A stretch of 26,576 bases of DNA from ZC4RG29 sp036273935 (GCA_036273935.1 DASUGQ010000078.1:1-26576); one strand, 5' to 3'; positions 15,753 to 24,316 are shown, counted from the first letter of the stretch. A program made the numbers and translations. Notes: generated by a model from the sequence alone, not told the origin.

Positions 15753-17930
15753 TCATTTGAAGACGGTTTCGCTCGCAAGTTCAACGTCTCGTATTACCTG
15801 ATCCCGGAATAGGTACCATGCGAATTCTTTGAATTCATTTCCATAGTGTTGCGTGCTTACATGAGGCACCGGCATGTATCGATCCTTTGTGTACTCAATA
15901 ACTTTGTCCCAGTACTCAACACAATGATGAAGAAAATTAATTGCGTCTTGTTTCTTGTTCGCGTCGCCGGTCTTTCGATAAATCTCTAATGCAACTCCAG
16001 CTCTTAACTTGTCAGCAAAATAAAGTCCGAGGTAACTCCACGTGATGGCATCATCCAACTCTGAACTCAAGGCGCCGGAATATTCATTTACTTTTTTCTC
16101 TAGTGAATGGAGAATCGCCAGTACCTTCCTGCTGTCAGCCTCGGATGAATCGGCCAACATTATCGGAGTCACCAGACCAGAAGCAATATCATTTTTGCTA
16201 AGCAGGTGTTCAACATAGGAAGGTATGGAAAGCATGCCTGGGTCAAGTGTCTCATGATTGATGAATTCAAGAATTGAAATGAACGGTGACGACCGATCAA
16301 AGAAACCATCCGGCGACGATGGCTCGGCTTCAAGAAATCCTTCAGCATATAACGTATAATCCCAGGTAGACCGGTGAAACGACGCAAGTCGAAGGGGCAT
16401 CTTGCTGCATAACTTGTATGCCTTTAATAATGCATCTCCAACTCCTTTTCCGTAGCGTAAATCGAAGGCCGATGAAAAGACATCGTCTGGCGTATTGATT
16501 TGATACAACAGCCTCCCCCACATCATATAAAACAACCATTGTTTTTCAAAAGCGTATTGCCAGGTCTTTGATGCGGAAGGCCGCTGCGAATAATCCTGAG
16601 CCGGAATGTATCCTTCCGATCCAACAAAATAGCCATTGACATATTCCTTGCTATTTGTGGCAATATGTTGTCGGATAAAATCCGGTTGTCCCCAACGAAG
16701 TATGAAGAAATCTTCGTTTCTGATCATCCATTGAATTTTATAATTGGTAGGCGGTGGCGACCAGAAGCGTTCATCCAATCTTCCGGAATGATAATCGTGG
16801 GTAATTGCCAGGTGGGGGGTAGAATGCCCGTGGGACCAATTAAACTTAATTTCTACCAGTGCCGGTTCTGAAAGGTTTGCCTTGTCCAGAAGATTTCGCA
16901 TAGCCATGGGGTCACCGGCCAGAACAGAGCGATGAAGAAATTTTACCGGGCGGTTGGCAGCTTTGATGCCGGCAATGAATGTGTCTTCAATCCAGTCTTC
17001 CCGTTGTTGAGGGGTCATCTTTTCGTTGAAGGTTCCCATCCAATCGGCCAATGTGACACCGATCCCAGTAAGATCGGGGTACTCATTGATCACTTGTGTC
17101 ACAGACTCGCGTGTATACCGCTTCACCTGTTCAGAGAGATCATTATACTCCTGCGCACCATAGGCCTTTGCAAATTCAGGAGAAACAACAATATTCCAGT
17201 TCACAATAAAGGTTTGGATCCCCCGGGCTTTTGCCATTCGAAACAGCGAGGTCCAAAACTGTTGCCACTCCTTCATTTGATCATCGTCAAACGGTGTTGC
17301 CTTTGGAAAACTGTTTGACCTGATCATGTAGGGAAAGGGATGGTTGTTCCACAACGAAAGAACGTTCCAACGGTTCGCTGCCATCATATCAAGAAATCGC
17401 TCCCAGAATTTCAAATCGCGACATACACTGATATGGACTTCCGTGGCAGGACTCTTTCGATAGGGTGACCAGGGTAAATTAAATTTGATAATACGATATC
17501 CCAATGAAGGGGCGACTTCCTTGTCGTCCGGAATATTGAAGGACCCGTTCACCCGAATACTTTCAGTCAAATCAAGCAGCCCATACATTGCGCCGACCTC
17601 ATCCGCAGACAGGATGAGCAAATTCTTCCCGTTGTTGATTCTAGTGAATTTATAACCCTCTGCCTGAAGACCGTCAAAATGTTGCGCCTTTAAATAAGGA
17701 GAAAAGATTTTCGGAATGGGGCCGCGAATTACAACACCGATATTGGGCAATGCGGCAAGATTGTTGACCGAATAGGTTGCAACTGACGTCCCCTGCCCGA
17801 TCAGAACCGGGCAAAGTTTGTTGACTGCATAACTTACCGGATCTTTGCCCGTATCGTAAGCAATTGAAATTCCTTTAGCCGAGACAATAAATGAGGCAAG
17901 TAAGAAAAATAACGCGGTGAATAACTTCAT
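15753..17930 (-). CDS. Large secreted glycoside-hydrolase-like protein
   Basis: A 725-residue protein with a clear signal peptide (1-18, ending VSAKG). Residues about 20-150 resemble the alpha/beta N-terminal domain that precedes the barrel in GH20, GH67 and related enzymes, including SADEVGAMYGLLDLTE near its end. Residues about 155-560 look like a TIM-barrel hydrolase: RWNVLSLWNNHPFPYM, GIQTFIVNWNIVVS, LTGIGVTLADWMGT and FFILRWGQPDF. A helical C-terminal domain follows. It probably acts on a polysaccharide in the periplasm or outside the cell, perhaps a uronic-acid-containing one, but I cannot name the family or the catalytic residues. It ends 3 bp from the convergent interrupted gene, with both stop codons inside the palindrome AATGATCATT (15748-15757). 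Confidence 0.6.
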   Translation of the reverse strand: MKLFTALFFLLASFIVSAKGISIAYDTGKDPVSYAVNKLCPVLIGQGTSVATYSVNNLAALPNIGVVIRGPIPKIFSPYLKAQHFDGLQAEGYKFTRINNGKNLLILSADEVGAMYGLLDLTESIRVNGSFNIPDDKEVAPSLGYRIIKFNLPWSPYRKSPATEVHISVCRDLKFWERFLDMMAANRWNVLSLWNNHPFPYMIRSNSFPKATPFDDDQMKEWQQFWTSLFRMAKARGIQTFIVNWNIVVSPEFAKAYGAQEYNDLSEQVKRYTRESVTQVINEYPDLTGIGVTLADWMGTFNEKMTPQQREDWIEDTFIAGIKAANRPVKFLHRSVLAGDPMAMRNLLDKANLSEPALVEIKFNWSHGHSTPHLAITHDYHSGRLDERFWSPPPTNYKIQWMIRNEDFFILRWGQPDFIRQHIATNSKEYVNGYFVGSEGYIPAQDYSQRPSASKTWQYAFEKQWLFYMMWGRLLYQINTPDDVFSSAFDLRYGKGVGDALLKAYKLCSKMPLRLASFHRSTWDYTLYAEGFLEAEPSSPDGFFDRSSPFISILEFINHETLDPGMLSIPSYVEHLLSKNDIASGLVTPIMLADSSEADSRKVLAILHSLEKKVNEYSGALSSELDDAITWSYLGLYFADKLRAGVALEIYRKTGDANKKQDAINFLHHCVEYWDKVIEYTKDRYMPVPHVSTQHYGNEFKEFAWYLFRDQVIRDVELASETVFK

Positions 17931-17936
17931 TACTTC

Positions 17937-17962
17937 GGGGTCTTTAGAGTTATCAGGACCCC
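17937..17962 (-). other. Leader hairpin directly upstream of the glycoside-hydrolase-like gene
   Basis: On the - strand GGGGTC and GACCCC form a perfect 6-bp stem with a 14-nt loop, ending 6 nt before the start codon. It covers the place where a ribosome would bind, so it might limit translation, or it may be chance. Confidence 0.3.
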
Positions 17963-18095
17963 CGCGAAAATATTGATTAGTCTACAATTTTCTTCCAGCC
18001 AGTGATGGCCCGCTCAATTCTTATCCGGGCGGTCGTTTATACCGGATCGGCTAAAGAAATACTTACCGTGATGATTGATCAATTGCCCATCCAAA

Positions 18096-18770
18096 TCAAA
18101 CCAATATTTCTGTATCAACTTCAATCTGGTTATTTACTTCGAGAACACCTGGCATCGACCATGCAACATTTTCAGCATCTTGCTTTTCCATCCATGATCT
18201 CACTTTGCCTTTTAGCGTAACCTTGCTTCCCGAAGTTTCAACCTCAACGCCAGATGAATCTATTGTCGCACTTCTAAGGAAGGCTGATGCAATATGTTTT
18301 TTGATATCAACGGGATCAATGGACTTTGCACTTACAGAAATACGATTGGTTATTCCACGGACTCCAATCAAATTTTGAACGGCATTCTCAGCAGCCTTCT
18401 TTTCATAATCCCACTGCACATTACCTTCCAGGTAGACCCAGCCATTGTCCACTTTGATTTCAATTCTGTCTTCATTAACAGCGCTATGCCAGGTCAATGC
18501 ATTTTTGATCGCTTCAGCGATTTCGGCATCCGTCTTTTCATGCGGTCTGTTGATCGCTACCACAATGTCGACGGCTACAACCTTAACTCCAGCTACTCGC
18601 TGAGCTGCTTTTTCCGCGGCCAGCTTCTCGTTAAGAGAATTTACGAGACCCGACAAGGTGATAACGCCTTCTTTAGCTGTGACACCAATTTGAGCGCCAA
18701 CTTCCTTAAGTTGTGGATCCCATCGGATTTCATCCATCACGTCTTTTTGCAGTTCATCATTTGATTTCAT
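18096..18770 (-). CDS. Protein with three BON domains, OsmY-like
   Basis: Three BON repeats lie at about 5-75, 79-148 and 152-220. Each has a helix pair, a GVITLSG/GWVYLEGNV/SKVTLKGKV strand, an AxxAA helix and a final GVxxVxNxI strand. BON domains bind membranes or lipids; OsmY is osmotically induced and periplasmic. This copy has no signal peptide (it starts MKSNDELQKD), so it is predicted cytoplasmic, as in many stress clusters of this kind. It lies 29 bp after the baeRF gene on the same strand, so the two probably share a transcript read from the 19.9-20.2 kb promoter region. Confidence 0.9.
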   Translation of the reverse strand: MKSNDELQKDVMDEIRWDPQLKEVGAQIGVTAKEGVITLSGLVNSLNEKLAAEKAAQRVAGVKVVAVDIVVAINRPHEKTDAEIAEAIKNALTWHSAVNEDRIEIKVDNGWVYLEGNVQWDYEKKAAENAVQNLIGVRGITNRISVSAKSIDPVDIKKHIASAFLRSATIDSSGVEVETSGSKVTLKGKVRSWMEKQDAENVAWSMPGVLEVNNQIEVDTEILV

Positions 18771-18799
18771 ATGTTTTACAAATGTTAGTGTTAGTCTTT

Positions 18800-19906
18800 T
18801 TAATAGCGAAGTACAAGGGCTATCCGTTCATAATTGGATAGTTTGTCATTGTCTACAAATACAACCCTTCCATTCTTGTGATAAACAGATTTGATAAGCT
18901 CACTTACAGCGTCACTGACTGGCAGGTAATCTTTATCCACCACGAGCTCGAGTTCCCTATTGCTATTCAAATAAGCCGGCTGCAAATAATCCTTCTCAAC
19001 AAACAAGATCAACCCCCTCCCTTCATTCGAGGCATTCCACACCTCTCGAATGCCATAAACAACACGATTTAATTTTTGCTCAAGGAACTGAAGCAGGAGT
19101 TGATCATTCTCTTTCGAAACGCTCTCGGAAAAGGCTGCCCATGAAGTCAAACCCAGCTCTGAAGAATTGCGATCCCTGAAACTCCCTTCAATTGTAGCCA
19201 CAATGTTTTCACCGTGGGTAGTTAAATTTTCGAAATCGTTCGTAAGGGTCTTTGTCCCCGCTAGAACAATTTTTCTCTTTTCTTCTGTAAGGTATTGCGA
19301 CAAAATATCGTCAACATGCTTCAGGCTCGATCGCAAATGAATTGTGGAAAGAATACCTTTATCTTTTTCAAAAGCTTTAAGAGTATTTCCATAAGAAGTG
19401 CCTCTGCTTGGCGGTGAGTATTCATATTCTTCCTCCAGTTGAAGGGGGAAATGATCGTCCAGAATTTCCCGTGGCACATCTCCGTTTGCAATAAAAAGCC
19501 TGATGATTTTTTTCCCCATCACCAATATATAATAGGGCGACAAGAACTGCTTCATACGCAAAAGGTCGCGAATCTCAAAGGAATCATTGATCGCGATTTT
19601 CTCACTTACCGGGAAAGGAAAAAGGACCTTTGTTGCAACACCGTCCGACACAAAAAAACCGAGACCGTCAAGAAGATGTGTCATGTCAATTCCTTCTGAC
19701 AAATTATCGAGGCGTGCCAGTAACATTTCTTTGTTTTGCGCCGAAAGTACTTTGTCCGTCAACAGAGACCTGGCCTCCGCCATCGCCTTCCGAAAAAGTT
19801 CCTGGTTTTGCATACGTTGCGGCGCGACCCTGAAAGTGGGAATGATCACGGAGATACACGGATTGCCTTTTGCAGAGATGAGGGTATCGAGCTGATTTGC
19901 TTCCAT
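18800..19906 (-). CDS. baeRF family 3 protein (bacterial archaeo-eukaryotic release-factor-like)
   Basis: This 368-residue protein matches the bacterial eRF1/Pelota-like group. It has an N-terminal strand ISVIIPTFRVAP followed by a charged helix, a central FVSDGVATKVLFPFPVSEKIAIND region, the PYYILVMGKKIIRLFIANGD strands, and the C-terminal ending KNGRVVFVDNDKLSNYERIALVLRY. That ending fits the release-factor domain with a final LRY. Aravind and co-workers predicted these proteins to act on stalled or resting ribosomes; no experimental function is assumed here. The HMM assignment to family 3 is from memory. It is transcribed ahead of the BON gene and divergently from the phosphoribosyltransferase gene, facing the stress operon. 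Confidence 0.82.
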   Translation of the reverse strand: MEANQLDTLISAKGNPCISVIIPTFRVAPQRMQNQELFRKAMAEARSLLTDKVLSAQNKEMLLARLDNLSEGIDMTHLLDGLGFFVSDGVATKVLFPFPVSEKIAINDSFEIRDLLRMKQFLSPYYILVMGKKIIRLFIANGDVPREILDDHFPLQLEEEYEYSPPSRGTSYGNTLKAFEKDKGILSTIHLRSSLKHVDDILSQYLTEEKRKIVLAGTKTLTNDFENLTTHGENIVATIEGSFRDRNSSELGLTSWAAFSESVSKENDQLLLQFLEQKLNRVVYGIREVWNASNEGRGLILFVEKDYLQPAYLNSNRELELVVDKDYLPVSDAVSELIKSVYHKNGRVVFVDNDKLSNYERIALVLRY

Positions 19907-20220
19907 AAAACTATTTTTTTAGCGTGCACTTAACTTCTTCAAAACGAACCATTAAGCTATGAGCATATCATCACGATGCCTATGAGTTTCGTCAGATCAC
20001 AAAAAAAGAAATTCTGATTTTTATTAGGAACGACGTGACCAAAACTTCCGCTCATGATCAAAATGGAGTTCAACTTTGAATTAATGCCACATGGGGAAAC
20101 AATTATTAAAATAGCCTTGTTCTTCAAAAACCCTGATGTAAATCACAGCTTATATTATACATACATCATTATCATCTGCCTGAGAAAGCAATACATTCGT
20201 TAACACGCAAAAGAGAAGAG
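19907..20220. promoter_or_regulatory. Divergent intergenic control region
   Basis: These 314 bp separate the baeRF-BON genes (leftward) from the phosphoribosyltransferase-Usp genes (rightward). I see no coding frame. Besides the exact palindrome at 20133-20146, two one-mismatch relatives occur: TGAG-TTTC-GTCA at 19983-19994 (centre 82.5 bp before the baeRF start) and TGAT-TTTT-ATTA at 20015-20026. Confidence 0.6.
20133..20146 (+). promoter_or_regulatory. Crp/Fnr-type palindrome, phosphoribosyltransferase operon
   Basis: CTGAT-GTAA-ATCAC resembles the Fnr-family box TTGAT-N4-ATCAA. Its centre lies 81.5 bp before the ATG at 20221. Confidence 0.5.
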
Positions 20221-20880
20221 ATGCTCGCTTTGATAGAAAAAGATATTGAATTCAACAGACAGTACGCCGCAAGGAGACTCGCCGGAAAACTTCTTGAGTA
20301 TAAAAATTCATCGGCGGTGATCGTCTCTGTTCCCAAAGGGGGTGTTCCTGTCGCCTTTGACATGGCACAAATTCTTTGTCTTCCGTTGGAACTTAAGCTC
20401 TGCCGAAGAATTCAGCATCCTGCAATTCAGGACGAATCCCTTGGGTCGGTCAGCATCGATGAGACAATTATTAACGAGCAAACTCGGAAAATTCCCCAGG
20501 ACTATATTTATCACCAGACTATGATGATAAGAAATGATCTGAAAACTGCTTATGCCTTTTATTGCGGGAATCACGAACCCATGTCACTTCGCAATAGAGT
20601 GGTCATACTGGTCGACGACTTTCTCAAATCAGGTGAAACACTTTTGGCTGGTTTGAAAAGCGTCAGGAAGCAAAATCCGGCAAAAATAATCGTGGCATTG
20701 CTCGTTGCTACTCAATCCGGCATTGACCAAATCGCCCCTTATGCTGACGAACTGATCATCTTGACAACAGTCGATGATCCCTTTGCGCTTGAGGAGATTC
20801 AACGGAACCTGCCAACGGTCACCAGAGACGACGTAAGAGATCTTTTCAGGAAGGCTCACGCCTTATCACAACCCAATTGA
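20221..20880 (+). CDS. Phosphoribosyltransferase-domain protein (first copy)
   Basis: A type I PRTase fold of 219 residues. The PRPP-binding motif reads RVVILVDDFLKSGETLL (126-142), with SG where most members have TG. The pyrophosphate loop region is SVPKGGVPVAFDMA (36-49). Between them the hood segment CRRIQHPAIQDESLGSVSID fits the stress-linked PRTases found beside Usp genes rather than a known purine salvage enzyme; the substrate is unknown. GAAGAG shortly before the ATG is a plausible ribosome site. It is followed at 31 bp by a Usp gene and, after that, a second PRTase, forming one operon. Confidence 0.85.
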   Translation: MLALIEKDIEFNRQYAARRLAGKLLEYKNSSAVIVSVPKGGVPVAFDMAQILCLPLELKLCRRIQHPAIQDESLGSVSIDETIINEQTRKIPQDYIYHQTMMIRNDLKTAYAFYCGNHEPMSLRNRVVILVDDFLKSGETLLAGLKSVRKQNPAKIIVALLVATQSGIDQIAPYADELIILTTVDDPFALEEIQRNLPTVTRDDVRDLFRKAHALSQPN

Positions 20881-20911
20881 AGTAGTTAGTGCAAACATAA
20901 ATGACTTACCT

Positions 20912-21754
20912 ATGAAATTCCTTGTTCCCATTGACTTCACATCCAATTCGGATAATCTGGTCAGGTATGCTGCTGAATTAGCTCAGTACACAAATTCCTC
21001 ACTTCATCTGCTACATGTGATAACACCTTTTGTCGACGAGGACACCTATCTTACTACCGATGTTGAATCCGTGACCTATGCGGGAAGAACTCAATTGGAA
21101 AGAATTGTCGAGGACATTAGCAATACCTACAAGATTCCTGTACAAAAGACACTTACGAAAGGCGAGGTCACCGAAGCGATTCTGGACATTGCCGAAGCAA
21201 AAAAGATAGATCTGATAATCATGGGTATCCATAATGTGAGTCCCCTGATGAAATTTCTTTTTGGCAGTACAACGACATCGGTCATTTCAAAATCCTCAGC
21301 CGCTGTGTTAACGATACCTGACAACATTTCCTTTTCTCCCCTGCACCACATTGTCTATGCATCTGACTACGAAAACGGAGATGTTGAGTCGCTGCGAAAA
21401 CTTTCGAAGCTCGCAAGTTTCTTCGATGCTGAAATTAATGTCGTGCACGTCACCAAAGAATATGAGCAGTCAGCGACAGAACTTTCGATTATCGAGTATT
21501 TCTCCGACCTGATTGAAAAGCATATCCCCTATCCAAAAATCGTTTGCCGAACATTCAAAAACGACAACATCACCCGGGGTATAGAAATCTTTTCACAAAC
21601 TGTGGGTGCCGATATGATTGCCCTTGCCGATCGTAAGCACGGCATAATGGATAAATTCCTAAGTCCCAGTGTTACAAAAGAATTTGTTTACCATGGGAAC
21701 GTACCATTGCTGGTTTTCCATCAACATGAACTTGAGCTTAGCAATGAATTTTGA
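20912..21754 (+). CDS. Tandem universal stress protein (first copy)
   Basis: Two UspA domains (about 1-145 and 148-280). The first starts MKFLVPIDFTSNSDNLVRYAAELA and contains the stretch IIMGIHNVSPLMKFLFGST. Its nucleotide motif G-x2-G-x9-GS/T is altered (Asn for the second Gly), although the closing GST is kept. The second domain (HHIVYASDYE...) ends ADRKHGIMDKFLSPSVTK, which lacks the glycines. ATP binding is thus doubtful in both halves, unlike the Usp at 22818. Usp proteins support survival in stress and growth arrest. Its end overlaps the next gene by 11 bp, indicating translational coupling. Confidence 0.93.
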   Translation: MKFLVPIDFTSNSDNLVRYAAELAQYTNSSLHLLHVITPFVDEDTYLTTDVESVTYAGRTQLERIVEDISNTYKIPVQKTLTKGEVTEAILDIAEAKKIDLIIMGIHNVSPLMKFLFGSTTTSVISKSSAAVLTIPDNISFSPLHHIVYASDYENGDVESLRKLSKLASFFDAEINVVHVTKEYEQSATELSIIEYFSDLIEKHIPYPKIVCRTFKNDNITRGIEIFSQTVGADMIALADRKHGIMDKFLSPSVTKEFVYHGNVPLLVFHQHELELSNEF

Positions 21755-22415
21755 TCAATCATTTTTTTTCAAGGATAGACGAGATGCCGGCGAAAAACTT
21801 GCACTGGCACTTGAACACTACCACAACGAAGACGTCCTTGTGTTGGGAATACCACGCGGGGGCATCGAAACAGCATATTATGTTGCGAAACACCTCGATG
21901 CTGAGCTTTCCCTGGTAGTCACGCGGAAGTTGGGATATCCCCTCAACCCGGAGGCTGCCTTTGGTGCTATAGCAGAAGACGGAAGCATCTACATTTCAGA
22001 CATGGCACGTCAGCAAATAACTGAAGAAGAAATAAGAAGTGTATTGGATGAACAGAGGGAAGAAATTGCCCGTCGTGTGCAAAAACTTAGAGGCGGTAAG
22101 CCCCTGCCCACGATCACCGACCGGACAATCATCCTGGTGGACGACGGAATTGCCACCGGTGCGACGTTGTTTGCAACAATTGAATTGTGTAAAAAACTTC
22201 AACCTAAAAAAATTGTCGTGGCGGTTCCCATTGCGGGCCGGCGTATGGATCGGATCCTGCGACAAATGGTGGACGAAGTAGTAATTCTTGTAACGCCAAC
22301 ATATTACCAGTCAGTCTCACAAGGGTACGAGGATTTCAGCAACCTTACAGACGACGAAGTATTGCCCTTTTTGGAGAAGCGGGAAAAAGAAATTAATCCA
22401 GCCGATATTAACTGA
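21744..22415 (+). CDS. Phosphoribosyltransferase-domain protein (second copy)
   Basis: The ATG at 21744 was chosen because FKDRRDAGEKLALAL is the usual start of this family; in-frame ATG 21726 would only lengthen the overlap with the Usp gene. The 223-residue protein has a canonical PRPP motif, TIILVDDGIATGATL (128-142), and the LGIPRGGIETAYYVA loop (34-48). RKLGYPLNPEAAFGAIAEDG belongs to the hood. It is more canonical than the first copy, so the operon holds two diverged paralogues on either side of a Usp. Relatives are found in stress or dormancy gene sets, in some cases fused to erythromycin-esterase-like domains. The substrate is unknown. Confidence 0.88.
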   Translation: MNFDQSFFFKDRRDAGEKLALALEHYHNEDVLVLGIPRGGIETAYYVAKHLDAELSLVVTRKLGYPLNPEAAFGAIAEDGSIYISDMARQQITEEEIRSVLDEQREEIARRVQKLRGGKPLPTITDRTIILVDDGIATGATLFATIELCKKLQPKKIVVAVPIAGRRMDRILRQMVDEVVILVTPTYYQSVSQGYEDFSNLTDDEVLPFLEKREKEINPADIN

Positions 22416-22446
22416 TCAGTGGTGAGCAACAAATTGCTAATTGCTT

Positions 22447-22683
22447 TTATAGCGTTGGTTCGTCGTGTATGTCCGGTGGAAACGCCTGAACGACTTCGCT
22501 TTTTATCATGTCACCCTGTTCATTGAATAAAAGGGTGTAAATGTAATTGTCTTTGGAGACTTCGATTGAATAAACATTTCGCCCATGAACCTTTTTTGAC
22601 GCCTTTACCTCGAACAGAAAATCGTCCCTGAAATGCTCACTAACGTAATCCAGGACCTTTGCCGGAATCTTATTTGCTTTCAT
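22447..22683 (-). CDS. Small PepSY-like protein
   Basis: A 78-residue protein: a helix (IPAKVLDYVSEHF), then strands NVYSIEVS, YIYTLLFNE and MIKSEVV, and an acidic tail. This alpha-beta layout resembles PepSY/beta-lactamase-inhibitor-like domains, but there is no signal peptide, so it would be cytoplasmic. It is read toward the second PRTase and diverges from the Usp at 22818. The two share a 134-bp region whose palindrome is centred 63.5 bp before this start. Its coding reality is supported by sensible composition and placement; family assignment is tentative. Confidence 0.65.
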   Translation of the reverse strand: MKANKIPAKVLDYVSEHFRDDFLFEVKASKKVHGRNVYSIEVSKDNYIYTLLFNEQGDMIKSEVVQAFPPDIHDEPTL

Positions 22684-22739
22684 ACCTTTTAGTTTTTACA
22701 TACACAGACCGATATTAAATCCTTAATGAGAGAATTAAA

Positions 22740-22753
22740 CTGATCAAAATCAG
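22740..22753. promoter_or_regulatory. Perfect Crp/Fnr-type palindrome between divergent genes
   Basis: CTGAT-CAAA-ATCAG is a perfect 5+5 inverted repeat with a 4-bp gap. Its centre is 71.5 bp before the Usp start (22818) and 63.5 bp before the PepSY-like start (22683). Confidence 0.6.
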
Positions 22754-22817
22754 TTGTATACACTGACACCACTCATAGCATGCGAGTCTGTTAGGCGTTT
22801 GCTTTGAATAACTGAAC

Positions 22818-23654
22818 ATGAAAATGAAAAAAATAATTATTCCCATCGATTTTTCGCCTTATTCTGCCAGCGCTGCGAGAACCGGGCTTTACCTGGCGCG
22901 TCGAACCGGCGCTGAACTTCACTTCTTTCATGTTGTTACGGGTCCTGAAGAGTGGAGTCGTTTGTCCGTAAAGCGGCAGCAAGCAGATCCGAGGATGGAA
23001 GCGAGCCTGGTAGACGCACAATTAAAAATGGAGAAATTTGTAACGAATCCGATTTTCAGGGGAATTAACATCATTACTCATATAAAAACGGGCATCCCTT
23101 ACCAGCAAATCGTTGAGTTGTCAAAGAGCGAAAAAGCAGATCTGCTTATCATGGGTGCCCATGGTGCCGGCGAGTCACACACTATATTTATCGGATCAAC
23201 GGCCCAACGCGTAATTCGTATTGCTCCTTGCCCCGTTCTATCTGTAAAAAAGAATTTCACGCCCGGTCATTTTAAGAAGATTTTGTTCCCCTCCAACTTT
23301 GAAGAAGATGTACAAAGTTCGTTCAGGACAATTCTGAAACTCGCCACCTTACTAAAATCTTCCATCGAAATGACTTTTATTAATACGCCTCTTAATTTCA
23401 TAGACACTGAAACAAGTGAGATGCGTATGAAGAAGTTTCCTCTGGGCAAGAGTGACGTGAAGATAAAAAGTTTTGTATATAATGATTACAACAAAGAGAC
23501 CGGCATAGCCAACGCTGCAAAAAAAGCAGATGCCAACATGATCGCCATGGTGACCCACAATCGAAAAGGAAAACCAGGTTACCTGTTAGGTATTACAGAA
23601 ACGCTTTTATTCCAAACGGAAACACCAGTGCTCAGCATTACAATAAACGAATGA
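22818..23654 (+). CDS. Tandem universal stress protein (second copy)
   Basis: Two UspA domains in 278 residues. The first begins KKIIIPIDFSPYSASAARTGL and keeps the full ATP-binding pattern G-x2-G-x9-GST in GAHGAGESHTIFIGST. The second (KKILFPSNFEEDVQSS...) ends THNRKGKPGYLLGITETL and lacks the full pattern, so one domain probably binds ATP and the other does not. The start is the ATG at 22818; a second ATG two codons on is equally possible. Its stop overlaps the next ATG by 4 nt (ATGA), so the ferritin-like protein is co-translated. Confidence 0.94.
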   Translation: MKMKKIIIPIDFSPYSASAARTGLYLARRTGAELHFFHVVTGPEEWSRLSVKRQQADPRMEASLVDAQLKMEKFVTNPIFRGINIITHIKTGIPYQQIVELSKSEKADLLIMGAHGAGESHTIFIGSTAQRVIRIAPCPVLSVKKNFTPGHFKKILFPSNFEEDVQSSFRTILKLATLLKSSIEMTFINTPLNFIDTETSEMRMKKFPLGKSDVKIKSFVYNDYNKETGIANAAKKADANMIAMVTHNRKGKPGYLLGITETLLFQTETPVLSITINE

Positions 23655-24202
23655 TTATGGACGACTTTCAAACACAGGGATTTGCTATGAAAACAGTGGA
23701 CACGCTTAATGACGCATTATTCTATCAGCTTCAGGGGATATATGATGCAGATCAGAAAATATTGGACGCAATGCCTGACTTTATCGATGGCGCTTCATCA
23801 CCTGACTTAAAAGTATTACTGACGAAGTATCTGAAGAATACCGGGTCAGCTCAAAACAAGCTCACCTGGGTCTATGAATTTTTGGACAGGAGAGTTAAGT
23901 CGCGTACAAACAAAGTCATCGCCGAGCTCGTTCAAGAGGCATCCTCAGTAATTTCACACGCCTCATCGAACGAAGTCCTGGACGCCATACTCGTAAGTTA
24001 CATTCATCTTATGTGCAATTATAAAACTGCGATATACCGGTCATGCAGGGCCTTTGCACATGAGATGCGCTTACACCAGATTTATGATATTTTCAATGAC
24101 CTGTACATAGCTGAGAAAAAATTTGACCAGGAATTCAAACTCCTGGCATTCGAGCATTTGAACGAAAAGGCTTTTGAAGCCAGTTTCTTAAGAAAGAATT
24201 GA
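23651..24202 (+). CDS. DUF892/YciF-like ferritin-fold protein
   Basis: A helical protein of 183 residues starting by ATGA overlap with the Usp gene; in-frame ATGs at 23657 and 23687 are alternatives, the last (MKTVDTL) being closest to the usual family start. LNDALFYQLQGIYDADQKILDAMPDF is the characteristic first helix of DUF892/YciE-YciF. Later Glu-, His- and Asp-bearing helices (HLMCNYKTAIY, FAHEMRLHQIYDIFNDLYIAEKKFDQEF) give a four-helix, ferritin-like core. YciF-type proteins are induced by stress and may bind metal; their activity is not settled. Coupling to Usp suggests joint use in stress. Confidence 0.86.
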   Translation: MIMDDFQTQGFAMKTVDTLNDALFYQLQGIYDADQKILDAMPDFIDGASSPDLKVLLTKYLKNTGSAQNKLTWVYEFLDRRVKSRTNKVIAELVQEASSVISHASSNEVLDAILVSYIHLMCNYKTAIYRSCRAFAHEMRLHQIYDIFNDLYIAEKKFDQEFKLLAFEHLNEKAFEASFLRKN

Positions 24203-24316
24203 ATGCCGAATCATAACGATTTTAGAAGAGTACTTCACTGAGTCATGAATGCAAACCGATCTACTAAAAATGTTTTCCCGGAAGATTGGTGCCGTACTTT
24301 TAAGTCGTCATAGAAC

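Noticed and set aside
15255..15784. Two open frames on the - strand across the AHSA1 and interrupted genes
   Set aside because: The + strand encodes recognisable AHSA1 and zinc-ribbon/HhH sequence; the - strand products look random.
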